From IMG/VR virus record IMGVR_UViG_3300027963_000198, positions 1 through 33,202 of that record: DNA of 33,202 bases; one strand, 5' to 3'. The DNA comes from a virus. Numbering within the stretch: position 1 is the stretch's first letter; every line of letters begins with the position of its first letter. Below, one piece after another: positions 1 to 7,926 of the stretch. A model generated the notes under the pieces. That model searched no databases. It was not told the origin of the DNA and was given only the letters and a program-made list of their open reading frames with translations. Made by a program: the position numbers and the translations under genes.

Positions 1-378
1 ATACGAGTTTATCCCAAACACCCTGGAATACATACGAATGTGTCTGAAAATTATAATGAAAAAATGGGGGAGATATACGGCAATCGTTTATCTAACTTAC
101 TTGATCTTAATACATTAAAATTAAACATAACAATATATGGTAGAACCGATATTGAAGCTGGTAGATTAATGAATATTAAATTTCCAGACATTTCGCCTGT
201 AGCATCAGAAGATAAAACAACAGAACATTTGGACAATAGATATAGCGGCACATACTTAATAACATCGTTACACCATAAAATTAATATTGTTAAACATATG
301 ATATCAATGGAAGTTATTCGGGATTCAATTGCTCCAGATAATCCTAATTTTAAAATTGATACTTTGCCCGAAGGTTAA
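1..378 (+). CDS. Baseplate hub subunit, gp27-like (C-terminal part, 5' end outside window)
   Basis: The reading frame is open from base 1 and ends at TAA 376-378, so this is the last 125 codons of a longer gene; the GTG at 40 is internal, not a start. The visible part has the pattern of the gp27/VgrG-type hub domain: a glycine-led strand (ITIYGRTDIEAGRLMNIKFP), then an acidic loop, then SGTYLITSLHHKI and a final strand MEVIRDS. Such hub domains form the trimeric cup that joins the tail tube to the central spike. The next gene is a gp5-like spike, the natural partner of gp27, which supports the call. T4 gp27 is about 390 residues, so roughly a third is visible. Identity rests on fold-like pattern and context, not on a strong signature. 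Confidence 0.5.
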   Translation: MRVYPKHPGIHTNVSENYNEKMGEIYGNRLSNLLDLNTLKLNITIYGRTDIEAGRLMNIKFPDISPVASEDKTTEHLDNRYSGTYLITSLHHKINIVKHMISMEVIRDSIAPDNPNFKIDTLPEG

Positions 379-379
379 T

Positions 380-2461
380 ATGAAGAATATATACGGAAAT
401 CAAAATTTTATTTGGTGGTTTGGAGTTGTTGAAGATAGAAAAGACCCTGAAAAATTAGGTAGGTGCAGAGTAAGGATAATTGGTTATCATACTGAAGATA
501 CAAAATTATTGCCAACTAAAGACCTTCCTTGGTCATTACCTATTACGCCTATTACCTCAGCAAGCACATCTGGAGTAGGTTCAACCCCGGTGGGACCTGT
601 AGAAGGTACTTGGGTAGTAGGGTGGTTCCTTGATGGAGATGAAAAACAACAACCTATAATGATGGGAACCCTAACGGGTAAGCCTGAAAAAAATCCTGCG
701 GCCGATAAAATAGAAACTGCTAAAAAAGTTGCATCTGGAGAAATATTAACTTCTAGTTCAGGCAATCCGGTATATGATTCATCGGGAGCTCCAGTATCAA
801 CAGGTACAGCTACTACAGATGAGTATGGTAATCCTACACAAATAGATTCTAATTATACACAAGATTCTGCCGTGGCAGGACACCCATCTAACCCAAAAAA
901 TAATGCGAGCGGCGCATTAAACGATCCTGCGTTATCGCAACAAAAAGGATTCCAAGATCCAAATAAAATATATCCCAAAATTGATTATAACGGAAAACCT
1001 GATACAAATAAATTAGCAACAGAAGATAGAACACATAAGTATTTTGCACTAAAGAAAAAGAATAGAAAAACATCAATTAAAAAAGCAGGATCTGGTACTT
1101 GGAGCGAACCAGAATCTGCGTATAACGCAAAATATCCATTTAATCAAGTTGTTGAAACTGAGGCGGGTCACGTGGTTGAATATGATAGTACTCCTAATGC
1201 AGAAAGAATACACATATATCATAAAAAAGGAACCTACATAGAAATAGATGTGAACGGTACAATGGTGAGGAAGGTTGCAGGGGATAATTATGAGGTAGTT
1301 GACAGAAACGGATATGTATATGTGAAGGGCGCATATAGTTTAACGGTTGGCGGCGCAACAAAAATTTTAGTAGAAAACGATGCGGACATTGAAGTTAATG
1401 GTAGTACAACACTTACCACTCATGGTTCAACATTAGTTCAATCTGCAACTACGGTTCAAGTTGTAGCAGAAGATATAAAGATATCCGGAAAATCTAGTAT
1501 TCAATTGACTAGCGACGGCCCTGTTAATATACAAGGAAGTAGTATTACATTAAATGCAAAAGCTGGCGCATTTGCGGCTAAGGCAAGTAAGGAAGTTGCA
1601 ATCCAATCAGGTTCTGCCTCGACTGCAAGTATTAAAGGCGGTTTAGAATTATTACTAGATGCAACTATCGTTAAAACAAAAATGGGGTCTTTAACAGTAT
1701 CTTCATCAAAACTTCCAGTATATGATCCACCCGAGGCAAAAACAGTAGACGCAAATAATGCATCTTTGAAAAATCTTGTTCGACCAGATGCACCTGCCGA
1801 TATATTCCTTGGAGATGGGTTGGAAACAGAAGCAGGGGATCTTGCAAAGAAACGTGTGGCCGGCGGTAGCATTGTTGAAAATACATCTTTAACAAGATCG
1901 GGCACAGCTGATACAACAGTTGATAATAAAGTAACACCTACAAAAGTTGATACTTCAGAATTTAATAATTATGACGATTTCCCAGATTCTTTAAAATTAT
2001 CGAAATATTATACACTAGGAGATGTATCTACAAGAGCCAGCGCGTCTTCATATGCGGTTCAAGATCAAAATGGACTAACAAAGAAAGATATTGTTGGCAA
2101 TTTAAAGCATTTGGCAGTAAATGTACTAGACCCGGTAAAAGACAAATATTCAGATGTTGTTATAACAAGCGGATTCCGAGGTGGAGTATCCGGATCCGAC
2201 CATAATAAAGGGCAAGCGGCAGACCTACAATTTACGGGTCGTTCTTATTCTGAGTATTATGAAATTGCAGAATGGATAAAGAATAATACTCCGTACAAGC
2301 AGGTTTTATTAGAATATGCCACGCGGCCGAGCGGGACAATTGCTTGGATACACGTTGCTGCAGCACAAGATGGTAGTAAATCTCCTATGCCTATAGGAAC
2401 TCTTGCAAATCATAGTATAAATTCGCCAGGCCAACGTAATGCGTTGGTAAATTTGCTGTAA
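380..2461 (+). CDS. 5: gp5-like central spike protein with C-terminal M15-type peptidase domain
   Basis: A 693-residue baseplate spike. The ATG at 380 is chosen over upstream in-frame starts because it follows the previous stop by one base and has AAGG at 371-374. The N-terminal ~130 residues are a gp5-type OB fold (FGVVEDRKDPEKLGRCRVRI, then WVVGWFLDGDEKQQPIMMG). A low-complexity Ser/Thr/Pro/Asn linker follows. Residues ~250-450 are strand-rich and repetitive, as in the triple-stranded beta-helix needle of gp5/VgrG. The C-terminal ~150 residues hold a peptidase M15-like signature: SGFRGG, then SDHNKGQAADLQ, then WIHV, giving probable zinc ligands His608, Asp615 and His658. T4 gp5 instead has a lysozyme domain between OB fold and needle; no such domain is seen here. 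Likely role: piercing the envelope and cutting peptidoglycan cross-links at infection. The spike call is firm and the catalytic domain call fairly firm; the bond cleaved is not known. Confidence 0.85.
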   Translation: MKNIYGNQNFIWWFGVVEDRKDPEKLGRCRVRIIGYHTEDTKLLPTKDLPWSLPITPITSASTSGVGSTPVGPVEGTWVVGWFLDGDEKQQPIMMGTLTGKPEKNPAADKIETAKKVASGEILTSSSGNPVYDSSGAPVSTGTATTDEYGNPTQIDSNYTQDSAVAGHPSNPKNNASGALNDPALSQQKGFQDPNKIYPKIDYNGKPDTNKLATEDRTHKYFALKKKNRKTSIKKAGSGTWSEPESAYNAKYPFNQVVETEAGHVVEYDSTPNAERIHIYHKKGTYIEIDVNGTMVRKVAGDNYEVVDRNGYVYVKGAYSLTVGGATKILVENDADIEVNGSTTLTTHGSTLVQSATTVQVVAEDIKISGKSSIQLTSDGPVNIQGSSITLNAKAGAFAAKASKEVAIQSGSASTASIKGGLELLLDATIVKTKMGSLTVSSSKLPVYDPPEAKTVDANNASLKNLVRPDAPADIFLGDGLETEAGDLAKKRVAGGSIVENTSLTRSGTADTTVDNKVTPTKVDTSEFNNYDDFPDSLKLSKYYTLGDVSTRASASSYAVQDQNGLTKKDIVGNLKHLAVNVLDPVKDKYSDVVITSGFRGGVSGSDHNKGQAADLQFTGRSYSEYYEIAEWIKNNTPYKQVLLEYATRPSGTIAWIHVAAAQDGSKSPMPIGTLANHSINSPGQRNALVNLL

Positions 2462-2467
2462 TAAATA
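2460..2467 (+). promoter_or_regulatory. Possible variant late promoter box (AATAAATA) before gp25
   Basis: AATAAATA differs by one base from the T4 late consensus TATAAATA and starts at the stop codon of the spike gene, about 60 bases before the gp25 start. A second copy at 2515-2522 lies only 5 bases before the ATG, too close to serve gp25. The gap is very A+T rich, so chance is a real alternative. Confidence 0.25.
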
Positions 2468-2527
2468 AAAAGGATAGTATTTATAGTGTTTCAATTCTAG
2501 AACATTAAAATAATAATAAATAATAAA

Positions 2528-2929
2528 ATGGCCATTATAAACAGAGTTGTTAGGCGTTATACAGATTTAAATCTGTTATTTACACCACACCCGTATTCAA
2601 AAGATGTACTTACTAGAAAAAACATTGACGCAGTTAAGACATCTGTACAAAATCTCATTCTAACAAAAAATTATGAGCGGCCGTTTCACCCGGAAATAGG
2701 AAGTCAAGTTAATAATTTAATGTTTGAAAATATGATGCCGTCTACTATGGCGGCACTTGAGAAAAGTATAACAGATACTATAGATAAATTTGAACCAAGA
2801 GCTAAAATTTTAAAAATTAATATAATAGATAACTCCGATACTAATGCAATTGATATTGAAGTCTTGTTTTCTCTTAATAATGTCTCGGAACCAGTAACAG
2901 TAACCACAACTATTAATAGAGTAAGATAA
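2528..2929 (+). CDS. 25: Baseplate wedge subunit gp25
   Basis: A 133-residue protein with the GPW/gp25 family pattern: NYERPFHPEIGSQV followed by a long helix and a final beta section ending in TTTINRVR. T4 gp25 is 132 residues, so the length matches. In the T4 baseplate gp25 sits at the inner wedge core with gp6 and gp53 and contacts the first sheath ring. The gene overlaps the gp6 start by one base (TAATG at 2927-2931), so the two are probably translationally coupled. In T4 gene 25 lies in a different cluster; here it sits between the spike and gp6. No good Shine-Dalgarno precedes the ATG at 2528, which lies in an A/T run. Confidence 0.92.
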   Translation: MAIINRVVRRYTDLNLLFTPHPYSKDVLTRKNIDAVKTSVQNLILTKNYERPFHPEIGSQVNNLMFENMMPSTMAALEKSITDTIDKFEPRAKILKINIIDNSDTNAIDIEVLFSLNNVSEPVTVTTTINRVR

Positions 2930-4800
2930 TGGCAAATTTACGAATTGCGGAACTAGATTTCGATACCATAAAAGATAATCTAAAAGAATTTCTAAAGAAT
3001 TATACTGCGGAAGATGGTGCACCGTATTTTACCGATTTTGATTTTGAAGGTTCCGGCATAGCAATTCTACTTGACGTGTTGGCATATAATACACACTACA
3101 ATGCTTATTTGGCAAGTATGGTTATTAATGATATGTTTTTAGATTCTGCAGTCAAACGTGCATCTGCAGTATCAATTGCAAAACATCTAGGATACACTCC
3201 GTTATCTACAAAAAGCGCCAGAGCAAAATTAACATTTAATGTAACATCTCCTACAAATACTCCAAACTTTTTAACTCTGCAAAAGTATACACCATTTACT
3301 ACAACAATTGATGAAACAGAATTTACCTTTGTAAATTTAAATGCAGTAACAATAGAACCCAATGTAGGATATTATAATTTTGCAAATGTTGAAATCGCAG
3401 AAGGAATTCCGTTAGAATATACTTATAGTGTAGATGTACCAGGGCCTGCTGAAAAGTATGTGATACCAAACAATAATGTAGATACATCAACAATACAAGT
3501 TGTAGTACAAAATTCTTTTGCAGATACAACACAAGCAGTTTATACTTTAGCAGAAGATACTATTGGGGTTGAAGGCACGGATACTGTTTATTTTATAGAA
3601 GAAACTCCTGCCGGATTTTTTCAAATATATTTTGGCGACGGAGTAATTGGTAAAAAATTAGATAGAAACAATTTAGTTACAATATCTTATTTAATTAGTA
3701 ATGGTACTCTTGGTAATGTTTCGGGAAATATTGTCCAACAATTTACATGCGGTTCTCAGATAGGCGGCGGTTCAGTTGACGGTAAAATTACTGCAGCTAC
3801 AAATTCTCACGGTGGATTATCTAAAGAAGATATAGATAGTATTAAATTTAGAGCCCCTAGATATCTGTCATCTCAAAATAGAGCCGTATCTGCTTCTGAT
3901 TACAAAGCATTAATTGAAAAGAATTATCCTTTAGTAGAATCAGTTGCGGTATGGGGAGGCGAAACTAATAATCCTCCGATGTATGGTAAAGTAATTGTGT
4001 CGTTAAAACCATACGATGGATATGAAGTAACACAAACTACAAAAGATGATATTAAAAATTTAATTTTACAATCTAAACAGGTAATATCAATAACACCCGA
4101 ATTTGTAACTCCGGATTATTTTTATATTAATTTAACGGTTAATGTAAAATATGAAGGTGTAAAGACATCTCTTTCATCTACAGATATTAAAAATTTAGTA
4201 ATTGCAGAAATACAAAATTATTTTACTACAGATTTACAAAAATTTGATAAAGATTTTGTATTTTCAAAATTATCAAGACAAATTGACAACGTGCAAGAAG
4301 ACATTATTCTTGGCAACTTAATGACTGTTAAACTACAGAAAAGAATTGACCCTGTTTTAAATAGTACGGTAAACAATTATACCAGCGGCAATATTATACA
4401 ATTTAAAAACGGATTAGAACCGGGTTCGTTTGAATCCTCAAGATTTATTGTTTCGATTGATAGTGTTGCTGTAGAATGTATTCTTAAAGATACTCCAAAC
4501 GATATAACTCCTAATAGAATTGGGACGGGAAAAATAAAATTAGTAAACGGTGATTCTGGTGCGGTAATTACTGATAATTATGGCGTGATTGATTATGGTA
4601 CTGGTGATATTTCCATTGATAGTTTATCTTTAATAGGATATCCTGCGGATGGTGTAGATGTTAGATTGACAGCAACCGTGCAGGATAGTTATTTAGATGT
4701 CACTGTGGATAAAAATCAAATTATATTATTGGATGATAGCACACTAAATTCTAATGCAAATAGATTACAGGGGTTAACTGTTAACGCCATCTCAATATGA
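2929..4800 (+). CDS. 6: Baseplate wedge subunit gp6
   Basis: A 623-residue protein (T4 gp6 is 660). The N-terminus has the typical gp6/baseplate J-like opening: FDTIKDNLKEFLKNY, then SGIAILLDVLAYNTHYNAYL and AVSIAKHLGYTPLS. A conserved central motif FFQIYFGDGVIGKKL sits near residues 225-240, and RAPRYLSSQNRAVSASDYKA near 305-325 is a hallmark of the family. gp6 dimers form the continuous inner ring of the baseplate, holding wedges together and transmitting the change that starts contraction. The gene starts inside the gp25 stop (TAATG) and ends with an ATGA overlap (4797-4800) into the next gene. Assignment is firm. Confidence 0.93.
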   Translation: MANLRIAELDFDTIKDNLKEFLKNYTAEDGAPYFTDFDFEGSGIAILLDVLAYNTHYNAYLASMVINDMFLDSAVKRASAVSIAKHLGYTPLSTKSARAKLTFNVTSPTNTPNFLTLQKYTPFTTTIDETEFTFVNLNAVTIEPNVGYYNFANVEIAEGIPLEYTYSVDVPGPAEKYVIPNNNVDTSTIQVVVQNSFADTTQAVYTLAEDTIGVEGTDTVYFIEETPAGFFQIYFGDGVIGKKLDRNNLVTISYLISNGTLGNVSGNIVQQFTCGSQIGGGSVDGKITAATNSHGGLSKEDIDSIKFRAPRYLSSQNRAVSASDYKALIEKNYPLVESVAVWGGETNNPPMYGKVIVSLKPYDGYEVTQTTKDDIKNLILQSKQVISITPEFVTPDYFYINLTVNVKYEGVKTSLSSTDIKNLVIAEIQNYFTTDLQKFDKDFVFSKLSRQIDNVQEDIILGNLMTVKLQKRIDPVLNSTVNNYTSGNIIQFKNGLEPGSFESSRFIVSIDSVAVECILKDTPNDITPNRIGTGKIKLVNGDSGAVITDNYGVIDYGTGDISIDSLSLIGYPADGVDVRLTATVQDSYLDVTVDKNQIILLDDSTLNSNANRLQGLTVNAISI

Positions 4801-6578
4801 GTAGAATAACACAAAAATTATCTAAGATATTTGACGCGCAAATCCCCGAGTTTATTCGGGTAAGTGAAGCGACAATTACTAATACTGAAGTAATATCCAC
4901 AACTGCATCTTCAAAAAATGTTACTGTTGGGTCAACATTAAATTTACTTGCAGGGGATAGATTATCACATCCATCAATAACAAATACAGTTTTTGTAACT
5001 AAAATTTTAACTTCTACTAGTATTGAAGTAAGTACCAATATTACTGTTACATTGACTAATCAATATGCTAGATTTATTAGAGCAGACGGCACATCTAATT
5101 TTGTAAAATTCTTAGAAGCATATTATAAATTTTTAGAACAAGATCAATCACCGCAAGAATTATTACAAAATTCAAGATTATATGCGGATAGCGACTATAC
5201 CACTGATAATTTACTTGAACAATTCTTTAAAAATTACGGCAATGATATTCCAAGAAATATTATAGCGGATAAGCGTACTTTTATAAAGCATTTTAAAGAC
5301 ATATACAAAACAAAAGGAACTGAAGAAGCATATCGTATATTATTCCGAATAATGTTTGGAGAAAAGATAGAGTTTTTCTATCCCGATTCAGTAATATTAA
5401 AAGCATCTGACGGCATTTGGACAAAAGATTATACTATTATAGTAACACCGGTTAATCAATCAAACCCTTATGATTTAATAAACACTAAAATTATAGGCAA
5501 TCGATCAGGTGCATCCGCGGTTGTTAATAGTGTTGTTAAAGTATACCAAAACAATAATTACAACGCCGAATCATATGAGTTATCTTTAGAAAATATAAAG
5601 GGTAATTTTTTAGTAGAAGAAATTACTGCGTCTAAATTACTAAATGCAACAACAGGTAGTCGGCAAACAATTGTTGCATCAACCATACCGCAACTAACAA
5701 ATTTAACAATTACTAATAGCACACCCGGATATCAGGCCAATGCCGAGATTAGAATAAATGGAGCAAATGTTGCAATTGATTATATAACTAATACTGGAAA
5801 AATTAAAACTATTAGGATTATAAATTCTGGTATATTTTTAGGAAGAACTATCGTAGATGGTGTTGTACTGGCATCATCTTTTGAACCGGTGTATATTGAT
5901 CCGCCAACTCGCAATATATTAGGCAATGTAACAATTACATCAAATATAGCGACGTTTGTATCAGACACCCCGCATGGATTTAGTAAAAGTAATTATGCCA
6001 ACGTATATTTTTATGGAAATGCTGCAAGTTCGGTAAATGGTTTAGTTTCAAATGCAATTGTATATACCGTATTAGACGATAAAAGATTTAGATTTCAATA
6101 TGTTGCTGCAGCCACAAATACTAAGGCAAATTTAATTTATACTCAGCCTGCAATATTACAAAGTAATTTGGGGATATTACGGGAAAGTTCTGGATATTGG
6201 AAAAATGGTCAAGGTAAATTGTCCAGTACAATTTATATTCAAGGTCCAGCAGTTGATGCGCCTGATCCTAGGAAAATATATTATCAACCATTTTCATACG
6301 TTGTTAAAAGTCAAGTATCAATTGATAATTGGGCAAATGTTGCTGCATCCACGGTACATCCTGCGGGTATGCAATTTTTTAGTGAAATAGATACCACAAA
6401 TAAAGTACTTTCAAACATTAGTACTACTGTAAATAATGAGGTTTGGGATTATTTAGGAATAACGGCAGATATGTCTTTGCCTCAGTTTAATGCAAGTATG
6501 ACAACTTATTCAAATAGCAGAGTCGCTAATTTAAATATTACATCAGATCATGTTTTTTATCTGTTCAGTTATCTATAA
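4797..6578 (+). CDS. Baseplate wedge protein, gp7-like (tentative)
   Basis: A 593-residue protein starting within the gp6 stop (ATGA). The most family-like part is near residues 100-200: FVKFLEAYYKFLEQDQSP, KRTFIKHFKDIYKTKGTEEA, YRILFRIMFGEKIEFFYPDS. This block recurs in T4-like environmental phages in the gene directly after gp6. The rest is strand-rich with many Asn/Thr/Ser, as in baseplate beta-domains. T4 gene order is 6-7-8 and a clear gp8 follows, so gp7 is the best positional candidate, but T4 gp7 is much larger (1032 residues) and I cannot show homology over its length. It could equally be a baseplate wedge protein special to this phage group. Structural role is likely; the exact T4 equivalent is uncertain. 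Confidence 0.6.
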   Translation: MSRITQKLSKIFDAQIPEFIRVSEATITNTEVISTTASSKNVTVGSTLNLLAGDRLSHPSITNTVFVTKILTSTSIEVSTNITVTLTNQYARFIRADGTSNFVKFLEAYYKFLEQDQSPQELLQNSRLYADSDYTTDNLLEQFFKNYGNDIPRNIIADKRTFIKHFKDIYKTKGTEEAYRILFRIMFGEKIEFFYPDSVILKASDGIWTKDYTIIVTPVNQSNPYDLINTKIIGNRSGASAVVNSVVKVYQNNNYNAESYELSLENIKGNFLVEEITASKLLNATTGSRQTIVASTIPQLTNLTITNSTPGYQANAEIRINGANVAIDYITNTGKIKTIRIINSGIFLGRTIVDGVVLASSFEPVYIDPPTRNILGNVTITSNIATFVSDTPHGFSKSNYANVYFYGNAASSVNGLVSNAIVYTVLDDKRFRFQYVAAATNTKANLIYTQPAILQSNLGILRESSGYWKNGQGKLSSTIYIQGPAVDAPDPRKIYYQPFSYVVKSQVSIDNWANVAASTVHPAGMQFFSEIDTTNKVLSNISTTVNNEVWDYLGITADMSLPQFNASMTTYSNSRVANLNITSDHVFYLFSYL

Positions 6579-6584
6579 TAAATA
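6577..6584 (+). promoter_or_regulatory. Possible variant late promoter box (AATAAATA) before gp8
   Basis: AATAAATA overlaps the stop of the gp7-like gene and lies 25 bases before the gp8 ATG, a spacing like that of the exact TATAAATA boxes further on. It is a one-base variant in an A/T-rich gap, so the evidence is weak. Confidence 0.25.
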
Positions 6585-6609
6585 ATAAAAAATTAGTTGG
6601 AAAAAAGTA

Positions 6610-7917
6610 ATGGCGCAAATTATCACAGAAAATTTTAGAGTTTTTAGCGCGGCCCAATGGATAGGGTCGGTTAGCGACACTAATAGTTTATACTTATTTG
6701 TAGGTAGACCACAAAATTGGCCTAGTGAACCAACACCTTCGACTCCTATTAATAATGAATATCAAGATTTAATATACTGGTCAGAAACAATTGCATTAAA
6801 AAGAATATTACCAACAGATTATAAACAGGTAGTAAAAAGATATGATTGGTCCGCAGGAGTAGTATTCACTCAATACGATAATTTATCATCTAATATATAC
6901 GGATCAAATTTTTATGCATTAACTGTAGACAACAATGTATATAAATGTATATCAAATAATTATGGTGCGGTTTCAACAACTAAACCAACTGGAAAACTAA
7001 CTTCTATAATTACAACTGCTGATAGTTATAGATGGAAATATTTGTATTCTTTAACAGATAGCGATTTACTAAAATTTTTAACAGTTGATTATATGCCTGT
7101 TAACATTGATAATGATGTAACATCTACAGCAGTAAAGGGTACAATTGATAATATTATAGTAACGAATGCAGGCAATCTGTATTCTACAAATTCAAATATT
7201 ATAATTTCTATATCAGGAGATGGAGCAAGTGCAGAAGCAGGCCAAGTATTGTTAACCGGCGCAAATACAATTAATAAAATTGGGATATCCTTAAACGGAA
7301 GCAATTACACATATGCAACCGTGGCAATTTCTGGGGGCGGCGGCAGTAATGCAACGGCAAGAGCAATCGTATCGCCTAAGAACGGACATGGGTCAAATGT
7401 GTATTCTGAATTAGGTGCAAGATATGTCATGATTAATTCGAGATTAAATTATGCAGAAGGATCTGGTGATTTTCCTGTTATAAATGATTATAGACGAATT
7501 GGAATTGTTAAAAACCCAATATCAAATACTACATCTACAGTTGCTACAGAAACAACATTAAATAGTACATATACGTTGGCAGTATCAAATATTACTGGAA
7601 CATTTACTATAGATGAAAAGGTGTATGGTAATAATACCAATGCTAATGGATTCATTGTTAGCGCAAACGCAAATGTTACTACTGGTAATGGCATAATTAG
7701 ATATATTACTCCGATAGAATTATATTCTGGCAATGTTACTTTTCAGATTGGCGAAACAATACAGGGTAGTAATTCTTTTGCAACAGGGAGAATTACAGGA
7801 ATAACTGTTCCGGAAGTAAATAAAAATACAGGTCAAATTTTATATGTGGAAAACCGCACTAAAATAACAAGAAATTCTGACCAAGCAGAAAATATTCATA
7901 TAGTTATAGAATTCTAA
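6610..7917 (+). CDS. 8: Baseplate wedge subunit gp8
   Basis: A 435-residue protein (T4 gp8 is 334). The N-terminal part has the gp8 layout: a strand ending LYLFVGRPQNWP, a Pro-rich loop, then LIYWSETIALKRILPTDYKQ and a Tyr-Asp-Trp segment. The end YVENRTKITRN...AENIHIVIEF closely parallels the T4 gp8 C-terminus (MENRP...Q.EEINILFTF). gp8 is a dimer in each wedge that binds gp7 and gp10. The added length lies mainly in the C-terminal half, residues ~180-400, which contains Gly/Asn/Thr-rich strand repeats (TGNGIIRYITPIELYSGNVT). Arginine codons here are almost all AGA (12 of 14), unlike the capsid gene. Confidence 0.88.
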   Translation: MAQIITENFRVFSAAQWIGSVSDTNSLYLFVGRPQNWPSEPTPSTPINNEYQDLIYWSETIALKRILPTDYKQVVKRYDWSAGVVFTQYDNLSSNIYGSNFYALTVDNNVYKCISNNYGAVSTTKPTGKLTSIITTADSYRWKYLYSLTDSDLLKFLTVDYMPVNIDNDVTSTAVKGTIDNIIVTNAGNLYSTNSNIIISISGDGASAEAGQVLLTGANTINKIGISLNGSNYTYATVAISGGGGSNATARAIVSPKNGHGSNVYSELGARYVMINSRLNYAEGSGDFPVINDYRRIGIVKNPISNTTSTVATETTLNSTYTLAVSNITGTFTIDEKVYGNNTNANGFIVSANANVTTGNGIIRYITPIELYSGNVTFQIGETIQGSNSFATGRITGITVPEVNKNTGQILYVENRTKITRNSDQAENIHIVIEF

Positions 7918-7926
7918 GGTAAACAA

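Noticed and set aside
329-379. Longer start for the spike gene at 329
   Set aside because: It would overlap the preceding gene by 50 bases and add residues that are not spike-like; ATG 380 has AAGG upstream and begins directly with the OB-fold sequence.
1501-1905. 134-codon open frame on the minus strand inside the spike gene
   Set aside because: Antisense to a clearly coding region; no start signal, no family pattern.
2478-2485. TATAAATA on the minus strand in the gap before gp25
   Set aside because: No minus-strand gene lies downstream of it (it would read into the spike gene antisense), and a few chance copies are expected in such A/T-rich DNA.
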